Shown piece by piece: positions 51,860-64,000 of a DNA stretch of 64,000 nt. Each line of letters starts with the position of its first letter. Position 1 is the first letter of the stretch. Both the position numbers and the translations under genes were made by a program. This stretch comes from Himantopus leucocephalus (Eukaryota > Chordata > Aves > Charadriiformes > Recurvirostridae): the NCBI GenBank assembly GCA_003993805.1, contig RSEF01000003.1, positions 35,788,982-35,852,981 on the forward strand, given 5' to 3'. Below the pieces are notes generated by a model. The model saw only the letters and a program-made list of their open reading frames with translations, did not search any database and was not told the DNA's origin.

Positions 51860-52500
51860 TACTTTACACACATTTCATTGATTTCATGTTGATTTTAGAC
51901 TGTTTCTCAGGTTTATTGAGGCCACTTAGGTTTATAAATGCTTACATCCTCTCCCAGATCACAATTTTCTTTTTAAAGTGTTTTGTTGTTTTGTGGGGTT
52001 TTTTAAATCATTGACTTCATTAATGAAATTACTGGAAAATAATGGACCCAGCACAAAACTTTGTGGAACACCTATAAAGATGCTGAGGTTTGCATGAACT
52101 GGTTCTGCAACCACCTACAGATGACTTAATCTAAAGGATATTTCCATGGTTAGATTTTGAGGAACGTCGGGTAGGACAAAATCAAAGGCCACATTAAGGT
52201 CAAGTTATAATCCCATTTGTTGCATTCTGCTAATATTCCAGGCTTGTTTATCTTGTCAGAAAAGAAAAATATTTTTGTTTTATACTGTTTGTTCATGACA
52301 ACCTTGTGTTAACTGTTTTGTATGCTTCTGCACTTACAGAATCCTGGAATGCATTCAGGTTAGGCTGGTTTATCCATAATCTCTGCCGTCTCCCTCTCCT
52401 TTCCCTTTCCTGATAGCAACCATGTTTGCTGTTTTCCCTTCTGCTGGGACTTTCTGCATTACCCAGGAGATTTTGGTAGTCAGCTGTATGTCAGATCTGG
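51860..52500 (-). mobile_element. Ancient CR1-clade LINE remnant (ORF2 region), minus strand, part 1
   Basis: Read on the minus strand, this resembles the reverse-transcriptase part of an old amniote CR1-clade LINE (L3-like). Landmarks on the + strand, in the expected order, are 'aatggacccagcacaaaac', 'tttgtggaacacc', 'aaatcaaaggccacatta', 'aggcttgtttatcttgtcag' and 'aggttaggctgg'. It has no open frame of useful length and many indels. The comparison is from memory of the repeat family, so the borders are approximate. Confidence 0.65.
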
Positions 52501-52656
52501 ATTCACAGAATCATAGAATTGTTTAGGTTGGAAGGGAGCTTTAAGATCACCAGTGGAACCATTAAGCTAACACTGCCAAAACCACCACTAAACCATGTCC
52601 CAAAGCGCCAGGTCTACCTGTCTTTTGAATACCTCCAGGGGTGGTGAGGATTGTTT
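52501..52656 (-). mobile_element. Younger CR1 3' fragment, minus strand
   Basis: Starts with the CR1 tail in reverse complement (tcacagaatcatagaattg, then 'ttaggttggaagggagct') and runs into the 'caccactaaaccatgtccc' and 'acctccaggggtggtga' blocks. It sits at the break between the two parts of the older LINE and probably inserted into or next to it. Confidence 0.9.
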
Positions 52657-53357
52657 GAGTCTGGCTCGTGCAAATTTATCCAGTTTATCTAAACATTATT
52701 TTATATGTTAATCCCCTTGAACAGGAAATAAGACTTCAGGGAATCTTCCCTGTAGAAACTGTGCTCTCAAAGTTGTATGCAAACAGAATTTTGCCTAAAA
52801 TCATATAGATAAGACTGTGTGTGAACAGAAAACAGTGCAATACAATTAAGGCATGAAGAAATAATATGTGAAAGTAATATGAAATCCGTAGTTAAAAAGG
52901 CTAATAAGAGTGAAAACAAAACTTAAAAGAAAAAATAGAACAAATATTTATAGAAAAATACTAGGATCACTAGCAGGTGGTCACTTAAAGAAGAATGACA
53001 TACTAGTTCTACCTAAGGTCAGAGATGAAGGGCGGTACCCAACTCCAGATTGACACCTAAATGTACTGTCTCCATTATATATCTACATGTGAGCGAGGGA
53101 CTTGTCCTCCAATTATAGGGGATGAAGAGTTAACATTTAATAGGCAATGTGTCATTTGACATGCCAGGATATTTGCATGGCATGGCAGATATCACACTGG
53201 ACCTTTGGGGGTCTGTACCCTTCCAGATTGGCAGCTGGAGGTGTGGGAAACCCTGAGGCGTCTCCAGTGGCAAGTAGGCACCTGTGTCCAGGCAGGGATC
53301 TTGCGAATTGAACAGGGTCTCCATTGACTGTAATAGGAGATTAGATACACAGATGAG

Positions 53358-53404
53358 GAGCTCAGCATGAATGAAAACTCNAAGCTCAGCATGAGTGAAA
53401 ACTC
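53358..53404. repeat. Short direct duplication flanking single n at 53381 (probable assembly overlap)
   Basis: The 21 bases at 53360-53380 recur at 53384-53404 with one substitution, around a lone n. It follows the same pattern as the other single-n joins, with a very short overlap. Confidence 0.75.
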
Positions 53405-53789
53405 AGTGTGAAAGCAATGTTGTCTCAGACCAAAATCCTTCCTTTTAATCTCACCGCCAACAAAATTTTCTTAAGCTGTATATGGTAAATAATCTTAGCC
53501 TGTGTAAGATAAGCCCATCTGTTCATTAGACAGTTTTCTCCTTTTTCATGTAAGGTTATCTCATTCTGTATTAGCTACTGATGAGGAAGCTGGCTTTCTG
53601 ACCTTACCTAAGGCAAGTTTTGGTCAATTTCTTACTAATCTGTGCTTTCTTATTTCTGAGGGGTTTTTATATTTCCTATCAGCACAACTGAGGTTTTAAC
53701 TCACGTTTGGTATAGCTGCTATCTATATTGTCAACTCATGAATTATTTCTAATGTTCTGTTAAACTGTTTAATATATTATGGCTTACTA

Positions 53790-54400
53790 AATGAGTGAGG
53801 ATTAAATGATAGGCCTGTTCTTTTCCTGGTCCTCTTCCTTGCTCTCCACTTACAGGTAACCCTTGCGGGGTATGAGAAATACAAGTAAAGAAGAAACTGA
53901 ATTCAGCCTTGTTGGTTTCATCTTTTGTCATCTTTTCCTCATTGCTAATTGTTGGGTACTTTCCTTTTTGTTTCTTTTCCTTCTGCTGTATTTATAGAAC
54001 CTCTTCTTATTGCCTTGTATATCTTGTGAGTTGCAATTCATTTTGTATTTAGCATTTCTGATGTATATGTCTTTGAATGTGCCATCCAGTTGTGATAGAT
54101 GTATCTTTAATACCCATCCAATATCCCTAGCTTAGCCGTGTGCTCTTTTTTTCACTTTTAGGGTCAATTACTTTTGGATTTTTAAGTCAATAGAGAACAC
54201 CTCAGTGGAGCTGAATTAGTCTTTAAAACTATTTCCTGCCTTTCCTCTGCATCAAAAAACTTTTTTGCTGCTGTGCTTTTGAATATTATCTCTTAATAAT
54301 TCTTCGCTAGAACCTTGTATAACAAGGCACTGTTTTATGGTTTAGTTTTCTTCATTAGAAATGTACGCTGTGTCAAGCAAGTATTAGGGCTATAGACCTC
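53790..54400 (-). mobile_element. Ancient CR1-clade LINE remnant (ORF2 5' side), minus strand, part 2
   Basis: Continues the order of the same old LINE. Landmarks on the + strand are 'gaattcagccttgttggttt', 'gtatttatagaacctcttct', 'tattgccttgtatatcttgt' and 'ggatttttaagtcaatagag'. These correspond to the endonuclease/reverse-transcriptase linker side of ORF2 in antisense. It is separated from part 1 by about 1.3 kb, more than expected in the intact element, so further insertions may lie between. It is heavily decayed and has no coding capacity. Confidence 0.6.
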
Positions 54401-57400
54401 TTTGAAAGTTTCTTTTGGAAGCTTATCCCTGCTGCTTGAAAGGTCTGTTTACCGTGTACATATGTTTTTGTCACACCCCAACTGACATAACTGTTCCAGT
54501 AAAGCCCTAGAGTAGGCCAAATTATACTGGCAAAAATATCCTTTTCCCAGAGCAGGGTTTTCCCTGTTTTGTGGAACTGCTATAAGCTGACTGGGAAATA
54601 GAATGTATCTTTTATCTCAACCAGGAGAATTTGGTGGAATGGTTTCATGGGCAAACTCTTGCAAATGTAGGCCCAGATTTCAGCTGTCTTGCCTTACTTT
54701 TCATATTTACTTCAGTTAAGAACAAAAAAAAATGCCATATATCTTCTTAATATGTAACCTATATTTTTTTTATAAAACTGTATCATAAAATATATCAACA
54801 ATAAAACTGGCCAACTTACTGATCAGAAACTGACAAGGAACCAATATTCATCTTCAGATTAAATTTATAAAGCATATGCAGAAAGAACACAGCAAAATAT
54901 CTTGAAGTAGTCAGCTGGTTTTGGTAATGAACTTTTGCAGCTGCAAATAATTTTCATATCTGAATCCAGATTTTTGAAAACATGTGATCATACTTAATAC
55001 TGTAGTTGCCAGTGAGATCAAAAAACTTTCAGATTTTTTGAATGGTGACCTCTAAAAAACTGAAGTAAATGAAAACACTGGAAAGGAAAAACATAGCTGT
55101 AACCTTTTATTATTTGTGTGACCACCCTAAAGAGAGGCAGAGTAAATATTCTAAGTGACTTGTTGCTTTATTCAGCTGGTGTCAATTATTCAAAAGTTGG
55201 CATCAGCTAGTAACAGGTCGTCTTGTCTTTACCTAGCCTCAAACAAAATCCTTTTGTGGGTCAGTGATTCCCAAATGATAGCTGTGAACCCTCACAGCTC
55301 ATCTTGGACCACGGAGCATCCAGATTTTAATTGGAAGTGCTATGCGAGCAGTTCAGTGCTATAGCTGCTTCGGATGGCACTGCTTTAAAACTTTACCATC
55401 ACAGAAAACACGAGATCTAGAGGCATGTTAATAGAGCTTTTATTTAAAACTAAACAATCACTTTTAAGTTCTCTTGCAAAACGAGTGAGTTTTTGTAGGG
55501 GGAGTATGGGGCTGTGTTGTTGCTCTTTTTTCTTCAGGTGTTTGGAGAGGTCTAGAAGCTTCTCTGCTGTTGCCCAGAGCCCCGCATCTCTTTTTTTGCT
55601 CAGGAGAAAAGTGGCCAGTGTTCATGACATTTACGTAGAAAGATCATTCTTTGCATTGAACTTCAGTTTGTTTGCCACAAACAAACTTAGTGCTGCCATT
55701 ATGTTTGGGTTACTCTTGAAGTTATGAAGTGAAAACCTAGTAATTTTAAGTGAACACTCCCCCTGAACCACAGCTGCCCCCAAGACTTTTGTCTATTGTT
55801 TGTATGTGAGTTGCTCAGAAGCACAGAAACAAGTTTCACAAGCCCAGAGTTGTCCATGGGAGTGGGTTCCAGAGCTGACACGCTCACTGAGAGGGAACAC
55901 TATGGAAGAGAATGGATTGGCTTCGTTGAGGACATGAATAATTACCACTTACTTGGTGTTTTGGCTGACTTGTGTTAGTAAGCCAGAAAATGGAGAAGGA
56001 TATAATCATAGAAATTGTGTTAGCTTTTGTTAGTTGTAGAGATTTGTTATTTGCTTCCAGGAGTAATTCAAAATATTGACCCTTATGTTTACATACAATA
56101 AGTTATAGTCCCAGGTAGAACATATTTCACTGAGAAAGACTAAAGATTGCAAAGATACTGAGATAGTTGTATGTAATAGTGGAATATCTAGCCAGAAGGT
56201 GTTTTGTATTACTTGAGAGGTACAAAGTATTAAGAAACGTGGAAAGTTGTGCTTCTACACAAAGAAACAAAAATAAAGTATTCAGAAATGGAGAAACTTT
56301 TAACTCTTGTGTCTTATGAACAAAAGATGGTAAAATCACTCATAATAGGATAAAGAACTGTTCAGAAGATGGTTCCTAAATCAATTACTATTTTGACCCA
56401 ACCGGGATTAAGTTTCTCTGGGATTAATTTTTAAGATTAAGTGATAATACTACTCAGCATGATAAAGTTCTTAAACCCATATAACATGGTTATTTTGCAG
56501 AAATGTGGGAAGCTGTGCAGAAGCAGGAAAAATGTCATTCTTATGGAAGAAGAACTTTTATGTTAAGTGGCATGTACATGCAAAGGGATTTTACACAAAC
56601 TTCCCACAAAGAAGTGAATGTCATTTACTCTCAGTAGTAGAATTATAACAGATGATTTGTCACATTTGTAGGGTGCAATGGCTTAAAAATATTTCTTTAG
56701 TGAAACAAAACTCTTCAAAATTTTAGAATATGTTGGAGGATATTATCATACTACTGAAAACTTTCAAAATTAAATTCATACCATGTTTCTAACTAAATTC
56801 TTGTAACCTTCTGCCCTTAATTATCTCTTCTTTAGACTTAGAAGAGACAGATACCTTATGAGCTACAAGCATCTGTTTCTATTATACAGTCTTATTTTTA
56901 GGAGTTGATACCTTGTCCAGAAATACTGCTTTCAGTCAAAACTTGGTATAATGGTTTCAGGTTGGTAGGTATTTGCCCTGCATTTGATTCATGGGATGAC
57001 TAAAAAAGTTTTACATCAATGTTTGTTGTTAATTATGATTAATCGTGGTCAATTTAAAATGTCAAGTACCAAAAGGCAAATTTAGAAGCCATTTCTGAGA
57101 GGCTGCAATTTGTTCTGTAGTAAGTGGGTCAGAGGGATGTGTAGATTCTTGTGTATTTCTGTTTAAAGAGTATTTAAATGAGAGAATGGTGGAAAGTCAT
57201 GCATTAGGACTGTGTGGTTGCTGGGGTTAGTGATTAGATATGATAAAAGTCACTTTGTGTTCAAGTGAAAGAAAGAAATCACAATCTAGTGGGGGGTTGG
57301 GTGTTGGTTTTGGTTTGGTTTTTTTCCGGCAGGGCAGGTCAGTGGAGTATTTCAGTGCAGAAACGTTGCAATGCCTCAGGGCATTTGTGGTCCCTTCTCC

Positions 57401-58204
57401 AAATTCTCTATCTGTTAATCTTTCTTCTCAGTGTGCATTTTCCTCCCCGCTGAAGGGAGATAGCAGATGTTGGCACCCGCATGACAGTAGCCCTTCACAA
57501 GGGACTGAGCTCAGGTCTGTAGTCTAGCCTGTGAGGAGGAGTATGATGCATCCCCTGGGAAAAGGTTCTTGAACTAGCAGTGAAACACTGCATCCTCCTC
57601 ATGCGAGTGCAAAGGAGGTAGGTTTGAAATGTGCAGAGGCCTATTTACTGCAAGCTTTTTGTCAGAATGGTCACGGAGGAAACAATACTGGCAACCTAGT
57701 GATCCCTATTACATTTCTGTCAAGGAAAGTTGTTGTGTTACTATCTCTGAAAGCTGTTTCCACATCTGTGAAGACTATATCCTGCTAATTTCTTCAAGAT
57801 TTTGTTTGCAGCTATAACGACTGAAAATGTTTGTTACAAAAATAAAAGTTAAATTTTTGGAACACAGAGATTTAACACAGTTGCAGGTTCCATAGCCTCA
57901 GAAATGCAGAACATGGCATCCACATGTTCTACTGGTGAACTTCTATGAATATGCATTAACATCATCATTTTTCCGTGTTTTGGTATATTGTATGTTTGGC
58001 AACAATTTATTAAGCCAGAACCCTTAAATGTCCTTACTTTTGTACTTTTTTTGCCAAAATACGGGTTTGTTTCCCATGCTTTTGCAAGCATCACCTACAC
58101 AAGTGTATGCTACGTCTGATGTTTCCCTGGAGCTCAGCTTCAGTGCTCTGGTGAATTTTTAATATAAAAACTATATTTCTGCCAATTTCTATAATATAGG
58201 CTAA

Positions 58205-58290
58205 GTTGTATTCCAAGAAGAAGAAAAAAAAAAGAAAACAAACAAAAAACCAAACAGAAAATAAAACTAACAAAAACCCCACCTAAACAC
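58205..58290. repeat. A-rich low-complexity tract
   Basis: Runs of A with interspersed C and G (AAACAAACAAAAAACCAAAC-like) over about 80 bases. It is low complexity and of unknown origin. Confidence 0.7.
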
Positions 58291-60089
58291 TTTACTTTGC
58301 ACCTTGGTGCGTTTTACTTTGTACGTTGACAGTCTTTCACATTCTTAGCCACCACTTCCATACCCTCACCACCATAAGGAAGGTGATATCAAACTGATAC
58401 TTTACTTTTCCATGGAAACTTAATATCAGATGCATTTTTATAGATGACATATCATGGTAGGAAAGGGATACAATTTTAAGTACGCAAAACTGTGATTTCT
58501 GGAAGAGTAATGCAATGGGAGTGATAAACAGTAATATAAGTTGCAAAATCTCCCTACACAGGAATTGGTATCTCATTGAAGTCCGATTAAAAAGAAGGCC
58601 TGAGGGTCTGGCTGCACTGCAGAGACTGTCAGAATATGTAAGTGCATGAAACTGGTGAGTGAGGGAGTCGATGGCAAAGAAATAAGATGGGGTGCACAGG
58701 ACTACGAGCTGTGCAGAGATGGGGAGACTCAAGAACGCGTTTAGAACCGGAATGGAAATGAACTTTCTTTTCACTGGACCTCTTGTGTTACCCACACATT
58801 AGCCTGTACTCATACTACCTTGCATGTCAAATGTGTCTCAAGTGAAGAGGAGGGAGTGAAAAATAGGTGTGACACAGATGAATTAAGTTCTTTGGTATTA
58901 GCAAATATCACAAACTCTCCTTCCATTCACAAAGTCATACCAATTACAGTTAAGAAAAACCTTCCTGTTAACACTAGGCTGCTGAAAGGGAGACCAAGTC
59001 TGCTAAATGTAGGCTCTGTAACCACACATTTCCAAAGTCTACATGAAATAAGAGGGGGTTTGGAGTTGGGATACATGGATATAGAAGAGTGAGGAACAAG
59101 CCTGGGAAGATGCATATTATTTCTGGTTTTGCCTCCATGAAATTTATCAGGGAAAAGGTAAAACTTGCTGTATTTGAGTGTCCTAATGTGGCTTAAACTT
59201 GATTTGAGACTTTAAATCTTTTCTGTAAATCCATCTCATATGGGATAAGCTGTGGTTGCCAGAGTCTAAGTGTCGGTAGCATCTCTCTGCCTTTTTGGTA
59301 TGAAAATTCAAGTTGCTTGCAAACACACTTGATAAGACTGTCTGGATCAACCTGCTGTTCTTCCTTTTGCAGCAGGTAAACTATGCACCTTACAGTTTTG
59401 TCTTGTCAGAGTACGTATAGAAATTCTGAAACACCAGAAGGGAAAATGTTAATTCACCTTGATCTGGACCCCTCTACATGAGGGGCATGTAGGCACTTGG
59501 CATTCATCCCTGACAACTACCATTTCTCATGAGTCTGAGTTTCAGTGCCATCGTTTGTCGCGAAGGGATGTGGTGCTGACTTACTACTGAGTTAGTTTGC
59601 TTGTGTTTGTGCTTAGAAAAAGAGTATTCATTGTGAATGATTAATCTGTATGCTTCTGCGCTGTTTTTAGTAACTTTTCTTGCACCTGGAAATAACATTT
59701 TTTTATATTAACGGAAGTACAGTTTCTGTCTCAAAGAGGTTATGCTCGTTATGTTTATTTAGATGAACATGTCTGTGGCTGGTTTTTTATGTTATCCGGG
59801 AGTAGCATTATAGCAGCAGTTAGGTCACTTCCTTGCAGCACTTAGTTGCTACAACTTTCTCTATATTTTCCTCTGTGAAGGTACTGTAAACGGTATTTGA
59901 ATCTTGATGTGCGAAGGGCATAAGGCAGGCAGTGGTTGTGAGGAAAACCAGTATCACTTGCTCTAACAAAAGCTACGTACGTTCCACCCTTTTCATAGGA
60001 TATTTGCACATTGTTGTTTGATAATTTTTTATTTATTTCCTCTCCGTGATTTTTATAATAGCACACGAGGTGATGTTAAAAAAAAAAAC

Positions 60090-60282
60090 AGCGAAAGGCC
60101 CGGGCTGCGAGGCTGCCTGCTGTGTCCGAGTGTCACCGCGAGATGGGGCAGGTGACAAAGCAGAGGGAAGGCTGAGGGCCGGCGGGGGGGGGCGGCTCTG
60201 CCTCCCCGCTACCCGCGCTCCTGCCTCGGGCTGCCGGCTCTGCCGAGAGCTGCGCTCCAAATCCGGGCTGATGGTTTCGGGA
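60090..60282. promoter_or_regulatory. Intronic CpG-rich patch, possible internal promoter
   Basis: About 18 CpG dinucleotides in 190 bases, with G+C far above the surrounding AT-rich intron. It is preceded by an A11 run at 60077-60087. Ninety bases after it, CATCG is followed by GTGAGA (donor GT at 60371-60372), a plausible 5' splice site on the + strand. It could be an alternative promoter for a short RMDN2 transcript joining exon 6, or the start of an intronic non-coding RNA. None of the upstream ATGs I checked would continue in the RMDN2 frame through this donor, so a coding first exon is not supported. Confidence 0.5.
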
Positions 60283-61917
60283 CTGAATAACAAGAACCGC
60301 ATGGAAGCATTTCTAGTTAGCTCCTTCCTCGTTTTCTCTGATCGTTTTCTTAATATTACCCGTTGCATCGGTGAGAATAAAGTTTGCTTTGTTTTTTAAA
60401 CTCTTCGAAAATTAATTGAAACACCTAAAAACTCATTTCTGGAAAAAAACCCACCTTTTTTTTGTTTGTTTTGAAATAAAATGAATATCTGAAATGCACA
60501 CAGAACTCCAAAAATTAAATAATTGATTTATGCCAATTGCCTGCCTAGCCCAGTTCAAAAGTATAAAATAGAAAAAAACCCACTAATACATGAAAGACAT
60601 TATTTTTTTTTCCTTGAAAAAATAAAATGTATTTAAAGTTAGTAGGCTAGCTTATTTTTCATTTTTTTTAAATTTTACTAGCATTTTCCTCCCCAGAGAT
60701 TTTAGCTGTAAGTAGAAGTTTTTCTTTGAACTGGTTTAAACTAAGGCCCTCTTTCTTGTCACGCACAGACAGGGAAATACTGCAAGATGCTGGATTAGCT
60801 TGTTCGCTTTTCATTGTTTTCTTTTGTAGCAGCAATCCGTTTAGCTATGGTATGCTGAGTTTATCTGATTAGCACTTAATGAGTGAAGGGAATAGGGGAA
60901 ATGTGGCCTGAGTTACTTAAGCCTAATAAAGTTTTCTGTACCTTCCCCCTCTTTCTAAATACCTGAACTTTCCTGACCCCCACCCCTTGCTTTTTCCCGC
61001 TATTGCAGTTCGTTCCCATATGAAATGCGCTCCCCCTGCAGCTTTAACTGTCAGAAGTAATGGTGCCATTAGCTGGATTTTGTTCAGTGCACATTGGTCA
61101 CAACATACATCCTGCTCAACAGTGTTTGACAGTCTGTCTGGAGCTTTTACTAAATTCAACTACTGTTGTGATGCTGACTCACATGCTTTACCTGGGAACA
61201 CTTACTGACTAAAAATGCAATAACCTGTAGAATGAGTATTTCTAACTTAAACCCATTAGGTATAACTGTAAGCAATGTAGTAATTTATTTAGTTATGTTA
61301 GCAGTGACATTTTAATGAGGATTCACTGGAGCTTGAATAATTACATTATATAAAGAAATTCAAGAAAGCTGAGGTTTAGGAATGCTTAAAAACTGTGTGT
61401 GCCATGCATATTGCGGATCTGTTACCATAATTAACTTCATAAGTTTCTTGCATAACTCTTATGTTTTCCTCTGAACTTCGACTTGATTTCCCTCTTTAGG
61501 ATTATTTTTTGTTTTAATTTGTATTGCATTGTAAAATGTTTAATACAAAAGTAAAATTTGGAAAAAATTAGATAAATCTTCTGTATTAGTTTATGCTGCT
61601 TAAATATATCTTTGGTAGTTCTGTTAGTTTCATACAGAAATGCAAAGTTGTCTTAATACAAATCAAAATAGATCCAAGGAAAGAACAACTGATGTACGTG
61701 CAAGAAATTCCTTATGCATAGTAGGTTCTACAGCTGTTGAAGTAATAAAGAAAAAGTGATAGAAGTTTAGGTGGAGTGTCAATCAGACAATAGTGTTTCT
61801 TAGGAAGTCTGAACCTTTATCGGTAGGGACCTCTGAAAATATTCTCACTTATACCTGCTTAGCAATACAAATTTTTAATAGGTCTCACATTTATTTTATC
61901 ATTGTCAGTGTCCCCAA

Positions 61918-61944
61918 TTTATAATAATAATAGTAATAATAATC
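61918..61944. repeat. TAA trinucleotide repeat
   Basis: About eight TAA/TAG-type units, imperfect. It is an intronic microsatellite. Confidence 0.8.
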
Positions 61945-62538
61945 TTAGCAATAGGCAGCTAGTAATAGCAGTAGTGATCCTGTTAGAGCAGAATGTGTGT
62001 GTATGTTTTTAAATAATTTTAAAGATATTAAAAGAATACTAGAGGTACAGGAGTACACCAAGGTGCTTGAGAAGGACAGCTGTGAAAGATTTTTGAGGTC
62101 TGCACAGCTTCCTGCTGAGCGTGCCTCAAGGATTTGCCTTCCCGGGTGAGGTACCGTGGCTGATGGTGTTCACGTTCCCAGTGCATTGTAATGCACAATG
62201 TGTCCAGTTAAACTGTTGTCAATGCTGGAGCCAGTCTGGAAGTGTCACACTCTGAACTAAACGGCAGAAATTTTGGAGGAGAAATTTCTGTTTTTTCATT
62301 TCACTGACAGCCCAAACAGTATCACTTAAACTTCTTCTTGTTTCCATTATCGTTTTGTGTTGGTTTTCGTCTGCTCCTGACTATGTACAGCTCATGCCAA
62401 ACTTCTATCCAGCCATCAAGATGGAAGAAAAGCAGGTGTTAATCTATGAATTAGGTACTGAAATATTTTGTAATTTGATTCAAAGGTTTATTTAAATCAC
62501 GAAAAGTATGTGTGTGTGTTTTTCTTTTCCCCTCTCAG

Positions 62539-62614
62539 GTTTGCAATTATGTGTGGCTATATGTCTCAGTTTGAAAGTGTACAAAACAAAATCAGGAATG
62601 GTTATCTCTTTAAG
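62539..62614 (+). CDS. RMDN2: RMDN2 exon 6, residues 272 to 297 (last exon in the window)
   Basis: Encodes [19 protein letters not shown] and continues RNGYLFK. It aligns with human WYAVLCGYVSEFEGLQNKINYGHLFK, part of the TPR-like domain. The acceptor follows a strong pyrimidine tract (TTTTCTTTTCCCCTCTCAG) and the donor is GTATGT at 62615. It ends at a complete codon. The remaining part of the domain, beginning in human with EHLDIAIKLLPEEP, is not found before the right edge, so the gene continues outside the window. Confidence 0.95.
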
Positions 62615-63956
62615 GTATGTTTTTGTAGGGTTTGGGGGTTTTTTAAGCTATTCCTTTAAATTATTTCCTTATGTAGTGTCAAAGACAGATTTTTCCAACA
62701 CTAATTCAGCCTCACAGGTCTATTTTGGTGCCAATGTTAAAGTGAAAAAGTTATTTTTATGTATACAAATACATTATATGCTTACAAAATATAAGAATTG
62801 AGGTAGGATTCTGGGAACAACATTAAGATTTCTGTTTTATTTTGTAGTCAAAGGGGGGAGGAAAAGAGCGTAACAATTATGTTTAGAAAAAAAGAAATAT
62901 TAAGTGATGAACTAGCACAGTTCTGTAATCCTCCTTCATGCCACCCTTAAGAAATAATATTTGTTTTCACACTGTCCTTTCAGAGGTAATTGTGGTTTTT
63001 AGGGTTAGCAGTTTGTGTTACATGTGCTATGCTCCCCCTCCTTGTCCTCGGCATTGCTTAGGTGCTTTCTCTCCCTTGCCCTCCGAGCCGGTGTCTCTCC
63101 TTTCTGGTTGTCAGTGAGAAGCAGCAGACATGTTCCACTTCCCGGGGAATGCCTGGGATGAGTTCCTATCACATCATGACCATGTTAGGGCTTGGAGTGT
63201 CACGGCTCTTTCCTGTGAGAAAGCATTAATTACATCTGAGCTGTGCCAAACAAGCTAAGCCCCGAGCACTGGGACAAGCTGGGAACAGAGGGAAAATGGC
63301 AAATAATGCAAGTGCTGCGGTTGTTTAAGGATGGAGTTTAAAAAGAGCCTACAGTGTTAGCAGGAGCTTTTTCAGGGAGGTTTTCCTCTTCACAAGTAAT
63401 TACTGAAATCTGTGTGAATCATTTCAAAATGTTACGGGTTTGGGAAAATAATAGCATGAAAACATAGCTCCTATCTGAATAGTTTGTGGACAAAATGATA
63501 GAATAATAGGCTCTTAGATCTGTATAACTCAGATATTTTAGTGACTGGCTTAATTAGAAAAAACAGAGGTATCGGAGGGGGGGAAAGAAACCTCAGAAGT
63601 GAAATTTATTTTGAGGGGAAAATGGTAGTTAGGGGTGAAATAACATATTTCTTTTTTCTTCAAACTCAGGTTGAACAATTAGAGCTTTCTTTAGTAAATT
63701 AAAAAGAGAAATAGAGATAGTCATGACCTGTAACGAAAAGGGTTTTGGAAGAAGCACCTCATTAGATACTTTCTAGGTTTTATGGTTTCACTATAGACAG
63801 AACCATTTTATTTTCTGAATATAGTAACAATTTTTTGTGTGACGTACCATTTCATTGAGGCAGTCACATTCCAAGGTGGAAGAGACTATGCTTTAGTGAT
63901 GGGTGCTGACATGTATCAAAGAGAGGGGTTGCTTTCTCACTTATTTGGTGTGTGAC
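62615..63956 (+). other. RMDN2: RMDN2 intron 6, partial
   Basis: Starts with GTATGT after exon 6 and runs to the window edge without a recognisable next exon. No mobile element identified. Confidence 0.8.
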
Positions 63957-64000
63957 AGTTTCCTAATACTAACTGTAGATAAAATGAATTNAGTTTCCTA
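63957..64000. repeat. Single n at 63991 with the start of a repeated copy
   Basis: The nine bases after the n (agtttccta) equal 63957-63965. By analogy with the other single-n joins, this is the beginning of a 34-base unmerged overlap (63957-63990) cut by the window edge. Confidence 0.6.

Larger units (their letters stand above)
49560..62538 (+). other. RMDN2: RMDN2 intron 5 (13 kb)
   Basis: A GT-AG intron, the largest in the visible gene. It contains a degraded antisense LINE in two parts (about 51860-52500 and 53790-54400), a CR1 fragment at 52501-52656, a short single-n duplication at 53358-53404 and an A-rich tract near 58210-58270. A CpG-rich patch at 60090-60282 is followed by a possible splice donor, and a TAA repeat lies at 61918-61944. 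No further RMDN2 coding exon was recognised. Confidence 0.85.

Noticed and set aside
1..64000. Search for CRISPR arrays, operons, toxin or defence systems, endogenous virus genes and tRNA genes
   Set aside because: Nothing with the needed structure was seen. The window is consistent with ordinary vertebrate DNA, and I do not claim a new system beyond the findings listed.

Overview
The window looks like ordinary nuclear DNA of a bird. Evidence is the density of CR1 LINE fragments with the typical tail, long AT-rich introns with GT-AG junctions, and CpG islands at promoter-like positions. Turtles and crocodilians also carry CR1, so bird is an inference; the species cannot be named. I see no bacterial-type operon, CRISPR array, virus or defence system.

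One protein-coding gene can be supported: RMDN2 (regulator of microtubule dynamics 2, formerly FAM82A1), on the + strand from a CpG-island promoter near 37.1-37.8 kb to beyond the right edge. Five coding exons join in frame: 38108-38574 (start codon 38120), 46157-46352, 47310-47412, 49499-49559 and 62539-62614. Together they encode the first 297 residues: a membrane anchor, a coiled coil, a phospho-FFAT-like segment, an acidic linker and the start of the TPR-like domain. About 110 C-terminal residues (judged from the human protein) should lie to the right of the window.

Positions 1-37 kb hold no recognisable coding gene. In mammals the neighbour on this side is CDC42EP3, and none of it is visible here. 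This flank contains five CR1 copies of appreciable length plus one short fragment, some simple repeats, and one strong CpG island at 28.26-28.87 kb. That island ends at a consensus splice donor on the + strand, so it is probably the first exon of an unannotated transcript or a distal RMDN2 promoter. A shorter CpG-rich patch, also followed by a donor, lies inside the last intron at 60.09-60.28 kb.

The window also carries assembly artefacts. Every isolated single n (202, 660, 8858, 9024, 14068, 27201, 53381, 63991) sits between two near-identical direct copies of flanking sequence. This is what unmerged overlaps between neighbouring contigs or haplotypes look like, so these tandem duplications are probably false. 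Two 100-base N gaps are also present (7136-7235, 31112-31211). Intron 5 contains an old, degraded antisense LINE of the CR1 clade, interrupted by a younger CR1 fragment.
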